A stretch of 64,000 nt of DNA from Lojkania enalia (Eukaryota > Ascomycota > Dothideomycetes > Pleosporales). Positions 22,951 through 35,317 of the stretch are shown piece by piece (positions within the stretch are counted from its first letter, which is position 1; every line of letters starts with the position of its first letter). Location of the stretch: the NCBI GenBank assembly GCA_010094045.1, contig ML986611.1, positions 248,001 through 312,000 on the forward strand, given 5' to 3'. The position numbers were made by a program, and so were the translations under genes. Below the pieces are notes generated by a model. The model saw nothing but the letters and a program-made list of their open reading frames with translations. It made no database searches and was not told the DNA's origin.

Positions 22951-23749
22951 GGTGGTGGCGGTTGAGTTCGCGCAGCGAACAGACAAGGAAATAGAAGAGT
23001 TTGAGAGAATAGTAGCAATGAGAAGAGAAGCGGGTTCTGTAATGGGAATGGAGTAGCGATGGATAAGGGAAGAGTGGTAGAATGTGTTGGGGGAGAAGAG
23101 GAGAGAGGATGGGAAGCGGTAGCTATGGAGATGGAGCTCTCTTATCGGGGCGGCAGGCGCCAACCACATCGAGGCAGTCACCTGCGTCAGTCTTGGGGGT
23201 CCGTGCCTGCCCACGGCTGTGCGACTTGAGGCTCGTGGAGCCTTCCCCGAACGGGCCTTAGCGCCATCCCGACGCCGCACTCGGTTCGATGCCTCGTGAA
23301 CAGCCTCACTGTCAGCAGGCGTCGAACGGCCGCGTGAGTTAGACAGTTGAATTCCTGTCCCCATCTACCCTTGACTGATTGTGAATATCCGTGCTCTATC
23401 TCAACTACCTGCCGTGCCTGGAGCCCGGACGTGGGCGGAGTACGAGTACGAATTGCGTGCCCCCGGCCGCTGCTCCAGCTGCTGCATCAGACGCGAGGGT
23501 CCAAGCTCTCCATCCTAACATCTCCACCGTCCGTCACTGCGGGCTGGCTTGGGCTGGCTTCGCCGTTTGAGCGCTTCGACGTACTGCTCGCTGTCACTAT
23601 TTTCACCAGCACAGCACGCAGCGCGTAGTGTTTGCCTTCCTTTACTCGTTCGACGCGGCGTCCCTCCACAATAGAGAAATGACTCTGCCTCTTCTCCCGC
23701 ACCCTCCTCCACCCCACCACTCTCTACACGGCGGCGGCCGCGATTGAAA
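22951..23749. promoter_or_regulatory. bidirectional promoter, protease / BEACH gene
   Basis: An 800-bp stretch between two divergent start codons. Open frames crossing it on the minus strand extend the protease frame upstream of its signal peptide and are not taken as coding. It is C/T-rich towards the BEACH start. No TATA box stands out. Confidence 0.6.
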
Positions 23750-26700
23750 ATGCAGTCCACCCCGCACCGTCACCGGTCGTCCACGGCCGCGTCGAGGGCC
23801 CCTCCTATGAACAATCAGATAGCAGAGCTTCGCGGCCTAGTCGATGAGCTCCAAATAGCTTCCGAGCGCCGTCCACCCACCTCCGAGGGACTGCAGGGTC
23901 AGAGCAACGCATTACGGCGTATGCGCCAGCTGTTAATAGAGTCCCATGAGCAAACGCATACTAAGGATGCCTTTCGACATGTGGGTGGCTTCGACGTCCT
24001 CATGTCTATCCTCCGCTCTGTTTCTGGTTTCTACAACCCCTCCAAAGCCACCCTCGAGGACCGCAGCGACTTTCTAGAGGTTATAAAATCAACATTGGAT
24101 GTGCTATCAGATGCACTAAACGAACACTCAGGCAATCGACGCTTCTTCGCCAAACGCGTTGAAGACGGAGGCTGGAACGCGTTGGAGCAGGCGCTTGGCA
24201 GTTCTGGCATCTTCGGCGGCCAGTCGAAGAGCAAGCGAGATGATGCTGGACAAGAACAGCTGTTCGGTTGTCTCTTTGCCTTTGCCTTGGGAGAAGAGGC
24301 AATGAGACGCATATTCCGAGACATTGACAGGGTCGTGGGAGCTCAGTCAAGTCAAGAATCGCCTGAACCGGCAGAAAATGCTACACCGGAGACTACCGAG
24401 ATTGTAGTAACAAGCCCAAGGTCTGTCTATAGCGACCTAGGCGTAGATTTGGATTCGCTACGGCGTCAGGTACGAGCCATCTTTAGTGGGGATGAGGTCT
24501 TACAAAACCCGGATATCATCCCAATTATTCTCCACTTCTGGCTCGGACTGTCAGGCCAGGATGCCCCTGGAACGAGGTCGAGACCGCTATCTATCTCTGT
24601 TCTCCTTGCTCTTCTTGAAATAATTGCACTCTCTTCCTACAATAAGTCTGCACTCCACGTCACGGGAGTCCTTAGTATCATCCTTCCTCTCCTCTTCGAA
24701 AATAAGTGCGCCCCTGTAGAAGCCAGCCTTCTCCGCGAACTAGCAGACGACTTGATAGAGTATGGTATCAATCGTTTGGATGATGCTTATTATCTATTCC
24801 GACAGTCCTCAAAGTCCGAACAGGCGGCGGACTTTCTTTATTACGGCATGAGAGCCTCTCGAGGACCTTCATTCATCCAGTTTGATCTCTCTTTGCATGG
24901 ATTTAGCGCCATTGAGTTACCGGAGCTCGGACGACCTTTCCCACCTGTCAGCCCTGGAGGTGGATACACCTTTACGGCATGGATCCGAATTGACAAGTAT
25001 GACGCTAACTGTCATACTACCATCTTTGGAGCCTACGACGACACTCAGACCTGTTTTCTCATGGCATATCTTGAAAAGGATAGTCGCTGCTTTATACTTC
25101 AAACGTATATGGGTCATGCCTCGGGAGTAGTTCCAAGCATTCGCTTCAAGAAGGCCCCCGAATTCAAAGAGGGTAGATGGTATCATATTGCCCTTGTACA
25201 TCGGCGGGCTAAAGCAATTGGTCTTGGATCCCATAAAGCTTCTCTTTTTGTTGATGGCGAATTCACCGAGACTATGAAATCATTCTACCCTTCGCATCCT
25301 CCCGTACTAGAGGGAAGCCACGAGAGTTTCACATCCCTGAGCTCCAGCAGCCAAAGACAGCATCAGATTCTTGCATTTCTCGGAACCCCGCGGAATCTTG
25401 CGCCACGACTAGGCAGAAACGTCCTATCATCAAAACTTTCCGTTGCTTCATTCCATCTGTTCTCCGAACCACTCTCCGATGAGCTGATTGCTGTGTACCA
25501 CAAGCTAGGTCCACGGTATTGCGGAAACTTCCAGGACCGGCTCGGATCTTTCCAGACGTATCGGACGTCCGCCGAGCTCCATGTCCAAAACGAAATATTA
25601 CATCCCGGCAAAGAGGAGCGTTCCGACATTGTTACAGCTATACGATCAAGCGCTGGATATTTGATGCCGGAGAACAAAATTTTGCTTAGCTTCTCTCCCA
25701 CTTCAGTCATGGATGATGATGATAGGAATAACATTGATGAATCCCAACTGATCCGGTCACTTTCAAAAGAATCAGCTAAGTCGTTACATCGATATACCAG
25801 GTTACACGGTACGCCTATTATCATCAATGCCGCTGTTCCGTCTGTGAACGATGCCCTATCCCAACCACGTGGATTTGGTCGGTTGTCTGGGGATCCGGTC
25901 GTGGTAGTTCCTCAATCCCTAGACGACGCAATCTGGAGAATTGGTGGCTGTACTGCAGTAGGACTCAAGCTTGTCCAGTCCTCTCAGAGCCTCAATGCTG
26001 TCCTTCGCGCGGTTGAGATTCTGCTCGAAGCAGTCGAAAGTAATTGGCGTAACTGCGAAGCTATGGAACAAAGTAATGGCTTTGCGGTTCTAGCCGAGGT
26101 CCTTCGTCAAAAGGTTGGCCAGGGCATAAACGGCATGCGAAGAACAACCGAAATAGACGCCCCGCCTGAGGACTGCGATGATTTCTTAATGCGGCTGCTT
26201 CGTGTCATACTTCGGTTCGTAGGATATGATGAGGAATGTCCTACCGAATCTCTCATTATTAATCCCTTAGCGTATCGCGTCCTACTTGTTGATCTGGAAC
26301 TTTGGAGAAAGTCGACCTCGTTGGAGATTCAGAAGTTATATTATGCCCAGTTCATTAACTTCGCAAAGGGCAGTAAACATCATCACTACAATGCTAAGCG
26401 CTTTCAGCGGATAAGTATGCAATTCCGTCCGCATGCTAGTGTCAAGCTAATCGAAATGCCAGAGGTGGTCAAGCGATTCATGGACGCTCTCAATGGTGAG
26501 AGCTTCACACCTCAAGTGTTCCCCTATTTTCTAGATGCTTTCAAAGTTCTGCTACAAATTAGCTTCAACGGAGAAAATGTCAGGTCTCTATCCCTTTTCA
26601 TTACATACGCATTGCATGACAGTCGCGCAGCTTACGGGAAACGAACGCTGCGCCCCAAAGCTAGCACTCTCCGACTTCGTAAGGGAACACCTCCCATATT

Positions 26701-29700
26701 GACTCCCGGGTCAACTCCACGCTCCGCTAGCCCTAGCCAAGACCCCGCCCTACCGCCTGGCCTCCCTCTCGCGGAGCTGGGAGTTGCCGTTCTTAGCATG
26801 CTCGCCGACATTTTATGTGATAAGTCCAACTTTAATGACATAATACGATTTGCAAAGAACGTGACCGGCAAGGTATGTCATACAACTATTAAAATTCAAT
26901 TTGCTAACTTCGTATTAGTGGCTGCTATATCTGATTGCCGAGCCGGATCAGCGAGTCGTTGTGTTGGCGGCAAAGATACTTGCTCGCCTGCTAGTTGCCA
27001 ACGGACCTCACTTTGTGAAAAAGTTCTCAGAGAAAAATGGCGGCTTCGTCATCATGAAGCACCGGCTTAGGCAATGGTGGAACACTCCTGGAATATGGAC
27101 CATTTTGTTCGCCATCCTTTTCGATCGTGATGTTGCTACAATAGACTTTGAGCAGCGAGACTTTGACGTTTTCAACTTGGTTGATATTTTCATTATGGGA
27201 TCCTCCCATGGCAAACCGCGTGTCATTTACCCGGAGGTCTTTCCGGTAATAACTGCTTTGCTAGATACTGGCTTGCGTGCCATCGTGCGAGACCCAACCA
27301 AGTCCGAGAACGAACTGCCCCAGATCGACAACGTGGAGGCTATGGCAACTAGAGGTCGGCGGCGAACTATGTCTCTTAACTGGAAGCAGCCGTCAATTGG
27401 TAAGTACAACACCTATATTGCAAATGCCGGATACTAATGAATATGAGATCCCTATGCCCCTCAATCCGAACGCCTTAACAATTATGCATCTGTGTTAACT
27501 TCTGCAATACAATTTCTATCGCAACTTCACTCTAGATCCGAGACATTCCGCGAGTATGCCATATCTTCCAACTACGTCCAAGAACTGCTTCATGTCCTGT
27601 ACCCTGTCATTGTTACTTCGGATAGTGTTAGCGCTGAGACAGAGTTACTTTCGAGGGGATCAGCATTGACATTCGAGGGCCAGGATGTGGTCATCCAGCC
27701 CTTGTCCAAGGCCAACAGCCAGCAAGCACCCGTTATTCGAACAGCCAAAGTACACCCTTCTCCCTCGTCAGAATTACACCGTGTGGTCCCACTCCGGAGA
27801 GCTTCTTCCTTTGTCCTCGTTTCAACAGATCAGTCTAACAAGAGTCCAAAACCACCACGACTAAATCCGATGCTCTCTTCCCGTAATAACGGTCCCATTC
27901 CAATGAAAGTTGGCAGCAATGTTGTTGAAGCAATGGTCGAAGTCGTACTAGGGGTTTTCCAAGACCAATTGTTCTACCGCAAGGATTTTCCGGGACTAGG
28001 CCTGTTCATGAAAACTCCCCCTGGGTTCCAAGAACACCAAGCTTACTTTGAATCCTACATTCTTCGTCAGACGATTTCATCAGTAATGAGCGCTCTTCAA
28101 TTAGAAAAGAAACTTCTTCACGAGCCGCGTGTCCTTACAAATCTATCCCGTTTTGTGACCCACATATCCGAGGCAGTCTTTGAAGGTTGGTTTCTCGATG
28201 GCGCGGAGCCTCTACTGGACTTTGCTGGTATCCTCCTCGAGTACCTAGAGCGCCCGGATATCTCCAAAATAAAGTCAGTCCGACTTTGTACTCAAGCAGT
28301 AGCTATTATCCGATCCATATTCCTTCGTGTAATCTTGATGCGCTTGGCAGAGCCAGATGAGTCGGAAGATGGGTTCAACACCATCTCAATCCTCGAGAAG
28401 ATGGTATACTGGCAGCCAATCATATTGTCGACTGAGAATAACGAAGGTTTCTTCGTTAGGAATATATGCTACCTCTTGTACACGAAACTTTCGTCCGGTT
28501 TCGGAGAGGTACGACTTGCTACTGCGAACTTTTGGAGGCTTCTTATGGTACAAAAGCCGGACGATACATCTGCCATTCTTAGCCTTGCCATGCAGACTGC
28601 AAAGAAGAATCTCTATGATGGCTTTCAAAAACTCGTGGAGCTGGACAATGAGTCTTTCCTAGAATGGTTCGATAAGAACAAGGCCGACCTAGATAAATTC
28701 TTTTATGGCACAATGACTAGGATATGGGAAGAATTCGCTCAGGACCAAAACAAGAGAACTGAAGAAACATCCCAAAAGCGGATAGCCAAGCGCCGTGAAA
28801 AGCTAAAGCAATGGCACACTGAAGAATTGACTGTCGATAATATCTGGACTATTCATGAGAACTCTACCAGCCACTGGAGGTCGAACATCCACGCGTCTGA
28901 GCGTCTTAAGCATCAACGGGTCCTACAAGATCAGCAAGACAATATTACCTTCCTAGCGGCTGTCATGGCCAAACTTGAGCGACAATTGCGAGGACCTTGT
29001 GCTTTGTTTGAAGAAAGCCCAGTACCAAAATGGCGACTGGACGAGACAGAGGGTAGGGATCGCAAGCGAATGCGCACGATTATCGATAGCGCCAACCGAG
29101 ACCAAAACTATCAGCCGAAGCGCAAAGATACGGATCCTCTTAATAAGGATAAGTTAAAGCTAGATACAACCGTTCCTCGCATCTCTTCCAAGGACGCTGT
29201 GGGCATTACCCCTATAGGTGCAAACATGAGGCCATCATCGGCTATGGACTTATCGAAAGACGGAGGCAAGGACGGAGGCTCAGATTCAGAGCTTGAAGAC
29301 GATTTCGAAATGGTGGATGACATGCTAGAGGACGAGGACGGCTTCGAGGACAAAAATCGCAAAGTGATGAGGAGCCTCAATCGTGGTGATCAAGTCCAGT
29401 ATGTGGTCAATATATCACGAATTGTTGGCCTAGAGGCCGTTGAAGGCCTTCTCATTGTTGGAAAGGATTGCCTCTACCTTTTAGATGACTTCTTCCAGAG
29501 GTCGGATGGAGAGATTGTTCGCGTCTGGCAAGCCCCCCTCGACGAACGGGACCCGTACGTCCAGGTCATTGCTGGAAAGCAAGCTATTACCAATCGACGC
29601 CCACCACAGCGCGATCAAGATGAAAATGCACGCAACTGGAAATGGAGCGAAGTCATAAGTGTCTCCAAACGTCGCTTCCTACATCGTGAGGTTGCCATTG

Positions 29701-31988
29701 AGATATTCTTTGACGACGGTCGGAGCTACTTGCTGACGGCCATCTCTGCTACAATTCGCAACGACATACATTCTCGTCTCATTGCTCGCGCGCCGCAAGT
29801 TGTCAAACCAGAACTTCTGGCGAACTCTGAAATTTCTTGGCGGGTAGATTCCCTGCGCAATCCTGAAGAAGTGCCCCAGACAATCGGCTCTCGGTTTGCA
29901 TCTGCATTTAGCTCGGTCTCATCACATCCAACGACTAAGCGGTGGATCCGGGGTGAGATCTCAAATTTCCAATATCTAATGTTTGTAAATACTCTTGCTG
30001 GACGGACCTTTAATGATCTTACGCAATATCCAGTATTCCCGTGGGTCATTGCCGATTACACCAGCATGGAGTTGGACTTGACAAAGCGCAAGACATTTCG
30101 CGACCTCACAAAACCCATGGGGTGCCAGAACGAGGATCGGGAGCAGGAAGTCCGAGAGAGGTACAAATCGTTTGCAGAAATGGGCGATGAGGCACACGCT
30201 TTCCACTATGGGACGCATTATTCGTCTGCCATGACCGTTGCATCATATTTAATTCGCCTTCAACCCTTTAGTGCAGCCTACTTCCTCATCCAAGGGAGTA
30301 CCTTCGACCACCCAGACCGTATGTTCTATTCTATCGGAAATGCATGGGATTCTGCGTCGCGAACTAATATGAGCGACGTTCGGGAACTTACGCCAGAGTT
30401 TTACTATCTTCCAGAGTTCCTTACCAACGTCAATGGCTACGATTTCGGGGTTCGCACCTCTGGAGAGAAGATTGATGATATTGCATTACCTCCGTGGGCA
30501 AAGGGCGATCCGACCATTTTCATCGCCAAGCAACGCGAAGCATTAGAGAGTGCCTACGTTAGTAGCAACTTGCACCATTGGATCGACCTAATATTCGGAT
30601 GTAAACAGCGTGGCGAAGCTGCAGTGGAAGCTGCCAATGTCTTCCACCATTTAACTTATCAAGGGTCAATCGACCTTGACGCTATTACGGTAGAGTCGGA
30701 GCGAGTGTCTAGTATCAGTATCATCAACAATTTTGGCCAAACCCCCTTACAGGTTTTCCAGAAGCCGCATCCGCCCAAAGAAGGGAATGCTGGAAAGCTG
30801 AATAAATTGGATACTGCGGCAGAGTCGCTCCATAGGTTGCCGATGACTCTTCTGGGTATGTACATCCTATCCAACTAGTCTACAATGATAAAGCTAACGA
30901 TGAGCAGAGGCCCACGACCGCATCTCCTCCCTAGCATATATCACTAAGAGCGACAAACTTCTTTGTTCTGCACCCTTCCGTCACAACATCCCACCTCACT
31001 ACCACATGTATATGGAATGGGGCTTCACTGACGGCTCAGTCCGCTTTTACGACTCCAATTCCAAGAAACTACTAGGCTTATTCGAACACTTACACTCTGG
31101 TCAGCTCACTACCTCTATTTTTGTCGACGGCAGGACGCTCATTACTGCGGGCACCGATTGCACAATCGCGATTTGGAACGTAATCAAAGGGGAGAGGAAC
31201 ACAGTCGACCTGCAAAACGCAACAATGCTTTTTGGCCACAAGAGTCCTGTTGTTACACTAGCTACTTCGCGCGCTCTATCAGCTTTCCTATCAGCTGCCT
31301 CAGACGGTCGCGTCTACCTCTGGGACCTAAACCGCTCCGAATTCGTACGCGAAATTGATCTAGGGCCGCGGCAAAAGCGAAACCCGTTGCCTATTCAAGC
31401 TGCCAGGATCAACAACGTAACGGGGAATATTGTACTAGCTTGCGGACCACGCCTAATCATCACGACGTTGAACGGAAAGTTGCTTCTCGACCGAGACGTG
31501 TGTGACGGCGACGAAGACGGCGACGGCATCACAGCCGTCGCAGTCTACGAGGGCGTAGGAAACGAGTGGTGTGAGCGCGAACTTATCTTCACAGGACACC
31601 GCAGAGGTGTTGTAAAGGTCGGCTCCCATCCATATATTGTCCCCTCCACTCCCCAAATTGTATGCTAACCGGCACATCGCGTACACAGATCTTCAAACTT
31701 GCCACGGATTCGCAAACCGGGACCTGGATGGTGACACTGGTCAAGGTGCTCAACCACATTGATAGCTCCCGCGAAGACGGAACAAATTTCCAGGCCCCGA
31801 TTACGTGCCTTCTTCCCATGCCGCATAATGTTTACACGGGGGATGAGGAGGGTAGAGTGGTACGTTTCTCTTTCTTTGTTTTGCGGCAGTGGGTTTCTAG
31901 GCGAGTGGGGTTTGAAGGGCAGGTTGAGTGGAAGGGAGGGATGGAGACAACGGCTGTCACGGAGGTGGGGGAGGGATTTGTGGAGTAG
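23750..31988 (+). CDS. BPH1: BEACH-WD40 protein (Bph1/neurobeachin family)
   Basis: Five exons, 23750-26872, 26919-27399, 27448-30855, 30908-31617 and 31689-31988; introns of 46-71 bp; 2673 residues. BEACH proteins are large peripheral scaffolds in membrane trafficking; yeast Bph1 acts in vacuolar sorting and cell-wall composition. Domains in order: long helical N-terminus; ConA-like lectin segment near residues 400-520 (GGYTFTAWIRIDKYDANC); PH-BEACH near 1850-2000 (VQYVVNISRIVGLEAVEGLL); BEACH near 2035-2315 (FVNTLAGRTFNDLTQYPVFP, FHYGTHYSSAMTVASYLIRL, LPPWAKGDP); C-terminal WD40 repeats (DGRVYLWDLNRSEF). An acidic low-complexity stretch precedes the PH domain. The fourth intron uses a weak donor (GTCGGC). 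The last exon could hold a further 30-nt GT..AG segment, but it is in frame and below usual intron size, so it is kept. The ATG at 23750 follows a TTG codon in the same frame. Confidence 0.95.
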
Positions 31989-33475
31989 CAAAGGATTTGA
32001 TATTTGTTTCTTCGTTAAGTTTTTTTTTTTTTTCGGAGGCGACGCAGCTTTGGATTAGCATACTTTGGGTTTCGTCTTGATGAATATGGATTTTAGGATT
32101 CATGAGGTTATGATGAGGCGGATAGTTTATGGCTTGGGCGGGTGTCTGAGCATGATACTCCCGGGTTCTTAGGAGTGGGTTTCTAGGGTCTTGTTTATTT
32201 TCTTATTTCTCTTTTTTTTTTTTTTCTTTGCGTTTCTTTGGATGTCTATCCTGTGTTTGCAGGGCAGTGCTAACTATTTTTGACAGTTTGAGTGGGATTG
32301 CGTGCATCGGGGGCATTAGGGACGCGATTGCGAGAATTCCCTACGACGCTCTTTTATATGACGTCGACGGCATGTGAACGCATGTACGATCGATCGATCG
32401 GACGAGACGACTTGGTCGCCAGTATTATTTATAGCGATGAAGGGAGGTCGAGGGTATAAAAGAGTGTGCTTTGGCTTTTTCTGCGATTCGTTGAGTTTTT
32501 GGGCTAGAAAAGTGTGGATTGAATGTATGATGTTTGGGAGGTGGTGCGGTTTGCGGTGCATTTTAGATGAGTCGGGTATTTAGTGTTGGTGTGGAAGTTT
32601 TGTAGATTTTGGGAATAGAATTCTCGTTATTGTAGATTGGAGAAGTTTAATGAAGTGAGGGTGTATCTGGGCGATAGGCTTATGTGTTTGTGAGTGTAGG
32701 GGTCGGGTTCAAGTTTCTATGTTCTTGGGGTAGTCAGTGATATCGACGGCGCATAAAGAATAGTATCTAGTGTCCGAGCAGTGAATATTGTACGGAGCTG
32801 AAGTACATATCACATGGTTAAGGCACGTGATATGGCACGTGCGCTTGAACCGAGTGCGCATATTATATAGCCCCTTTAACTATATATGTAGCACCCGACA
32901 GCAATCAACAAAACAGTTACTTGCCCACCCTACTATCCCTGCACGCTGTGTACACCTTGCAACACCATGCTCTGCCCTGCCTTACCTTGCTAACACCAAG
33001 CTAGCTGACAGAGTCCATTCAACATCTAGCATATTTATAGGAGATGGCGCGATGAAGGAATGCAGGTCAGCGTCGTCAAACTAGACAACGAATCTCCCCG
33101 GCGTTCTTGAGAAGTTCAAATCTGTTACGGAAATCATTTCGGAATTTGGAAGGTTTTTTGAAAATGATAACATCATACCAGTGACGCAAATTTACGCTCG
33201 GGGGGTGGTGTCAGCGAAGCTAAGACGTTTCAGTAGCTTGTTAGCCTATTGTCTAATTTTTTTTTTTTTTTCTTTCAGATGTATTTTCTCCTAACCCAGT
33301 TAAAAATGATAAGAACTCAAGGACACACGTCCACACAAAGCCCTTTATAGTCGCATGCTTTTAAATAGTGCCGAAACGGATAGATGATTATATTACATGC
33401 TCCCTAGGTAAATACCGGAGAACCATAAACCCTTCATATTAATAAAGAAAAGAAGTCAGAGCACCGACTTGAAGT
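31989..33475. other. intergenic; possible orphan promoter
   Basis: This holds the 3' flank of the BEACH gene (T-rich, GATCGATCGATCG at about 32388-32400). Near 32823-32842 there are two CACGTG cores, followed by an AT-rich TATA-like stretch at 32860-32890 and a C-rich leader, but no coherent coding sequence follows. No gene is supported. Confidence 0.5.
32823..32842. promoter_or_regulatory. paired CACGTG (E-box-like) sites
   Basis: The sequence GCACGTGATATGGCACGTGC contains two palindromic CACGTG cores spaced 12 bp apart. CACGTG is bound by fungal bHLH factors (Cbf1/Pho4 type). A TATA-like stretch follows 30-60 bp downstream, so this may be the promoter of a lost gene. Function is inferred. 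Confidence 0.35.
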
Positions 33476-35317
33476 TCAATGCAAGATGAACAGCTCAGTA
33501 GTCAGCTTCCAGTCCTCCATCACCTGAACAGCGTCCCCATTCATTAGTTCCAACGCAAAACATAGGCCTATCACAATGTAGTGATCATCCTGCTTACGGA
33601 GCTCCGGAGGCTTCCTGCAACCCAGAACTACGACTATGATGTCACCTAACCTTGTATCTTTAGGGGCGAAACCAAAGTATCCGTCCATTGAGAACATGAT
33701 ACGTTCTTGTAAATATACCATAGAATTTTGATAGAACATACCCAGTTTGCGGCCCCCGCGCCGAAAATCACGCCCGGGAGACCAAGGTGCCGAATTTTAA
33801 GATGACTTTGGGCCCAAGAAGAGCCAAGCAATGCTTTCCCAGGATCTTCCATTGTATCATTCGTCTAATCGAGAAAGATCTGGATATAATCTAGGGGACC
33901 TCCTGATTGAGTACGATCGAACTTCCCACTCAAAATTCTTTCATATATTTCAAGCCCTTCATCTTGAGCTAAATCCATTGAAATTGTACCGAGCACATAT
34001 AAGCCTACAGCGTGTTGGAAGAAAGCACTATTTTCTAGGATAAGCTTTATAATCCTGTATACGGTATAATCGGCATAATAGTCTTACAATATTATGCAGA
34101 TAATAGCCTATAATGATAGAGTACCGGAAATATAATTTTGACATCAGTCATTCAAGATAAGTCATAATCAAAAAACCTCAGAAGACTGCCATTGGAAAAG
34201 CGTGGCCTTTACATTTCTCGACATCGAATTCCTGTGCCACTTAATTGGTATTTGTCTTGCCATGAACCAATCGACCTATTGCGAGCCGTGCGTCCCAGTG
34301 TTTTATGATCATGACGCTAACCTGCTTGATATAATTTGGATTTATATCTCGTATCGCCTCTGTATCGCCACGAAGGAATCAGTGAAGGAAGATCGATGTT
34401 CGTTAAAGGGCCATGGGCCTTCTTTCCAGCATCAATCAATATTTTGAGGCCCTCTCCATATTAAATGAGCCACTATGTAAATTTTGTCAATGCTCCCTCT
34501 GCAGACTTTATGTAATTCGCTTCCATAGTGCTGTCAGAAGCTAGGCTGAAAACCGCGTACAATTGGTCTCGGTGATCTGATGCTTCGAGATGATCAACGG
34601 TCTTAAGAGGTGTGTACGTATTAGGTGGAGACGACTCAGTATGTAGATGACAGGCGACAAGTACGCTGCCATACTATACTACTTCCAAATTAAATTCTTT
34701 TCAGACAGATGGAATTTATCAGCTACAAGATACATTAACATCCAGAAAGTCCCACCAAAATTCTCAGGTGACATCTAAATATATTCGTAGAGTACTGTTA
34801 CCACTGTACCCGGAACTAACTCTTGGAAAATCTAGCGGTGAGTCTATAAAGGTAGTAGAGTAGCTTCATAGTCTGCTCCAATAGATAATCACTCTATATC
34901 AATGGCATATCCAACATTTACCTGATATCTGATTCCTTTCCAAGGTCGAAGTGGAAGAGACGCCACATTGTCACAAATGCAAAGTAGATCCTCGCTTCCT
35001 CAGAATCTCCGAACCAGGTTCAAATGCTCTCTGCCATGCCGCTTATCCTCGCCATGAACCGCACCTACTACTTCTTCTCTTCACTATTATCTTGGTTCAT
35101 ATAGACAGTGTCCACCCAAAGTGCCTCAAGCTAAAAGATCATACGTTTTGGTTTCACAAAGCATAGGGTCATCCTCTCCCGTCACTTTGAGCGACAAGAC
35201 GAGGATCTCGCTTTGAGCTTGATTGAATGCCTCGTAGGGTTTAGCGCTGGTATCATGGCACACGATGAGTTCAGTCTCTGAGGCGTTGCTAACAGCCTCA
35301 TGGGCGTCGTAAGACAT
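33476..35317 (-). pseudogene. decayed HET-domain (heterokaryon incompatibility-type) gene
   Basis: Minus-strand fragments occur in family order. An N-terminal open piece is at 35317-35126. A segment near 34600-34490 reads HLEASDHRDQLYAVFSLASD followed by YIKSAEGALTKFT and a stop, matching the DPRDKIYALLGLA-type motif. Near 34450-34340 is GLKILIDAGK with DLPSLIPSWRYRGDTRY, matching the LPSWVPDW motif. The C-terminal piece at 33739-33476 reads DGYFGFAPKDTRLGDIIVVV and DHYIVIGLCFALELMNGDA, typical of the HET-6-like tail (GD...VL.G...P..LR, HY..VGE..VHG.MDGEA). In-frame stops and unassignable stretches between pieces show it is not a working gene. HET proteins trigger cell death on hyphal fusion of unlike strains; this copy has probably lost that role. 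Confidence 0.7.

Noticed and set aside
22951..23364. N-terminal extension of the protease frame upstream of residue 1
   Set aside because: The ATG at 22950 opens a proper signal peptide; the upstream part is charged and unlike pre-pro-subtilisins.
31860..31892. A 30-nt GT..AG segment in the last BEACH exon
   Set aside because: It is in frame without stops and shorter than any plausible fungal intron.
32380..32404. GATCGATCGATCG repeat as a regulatory element
   Set aside because: It is a short simple repeat in a 3' flank with no link to any gene.
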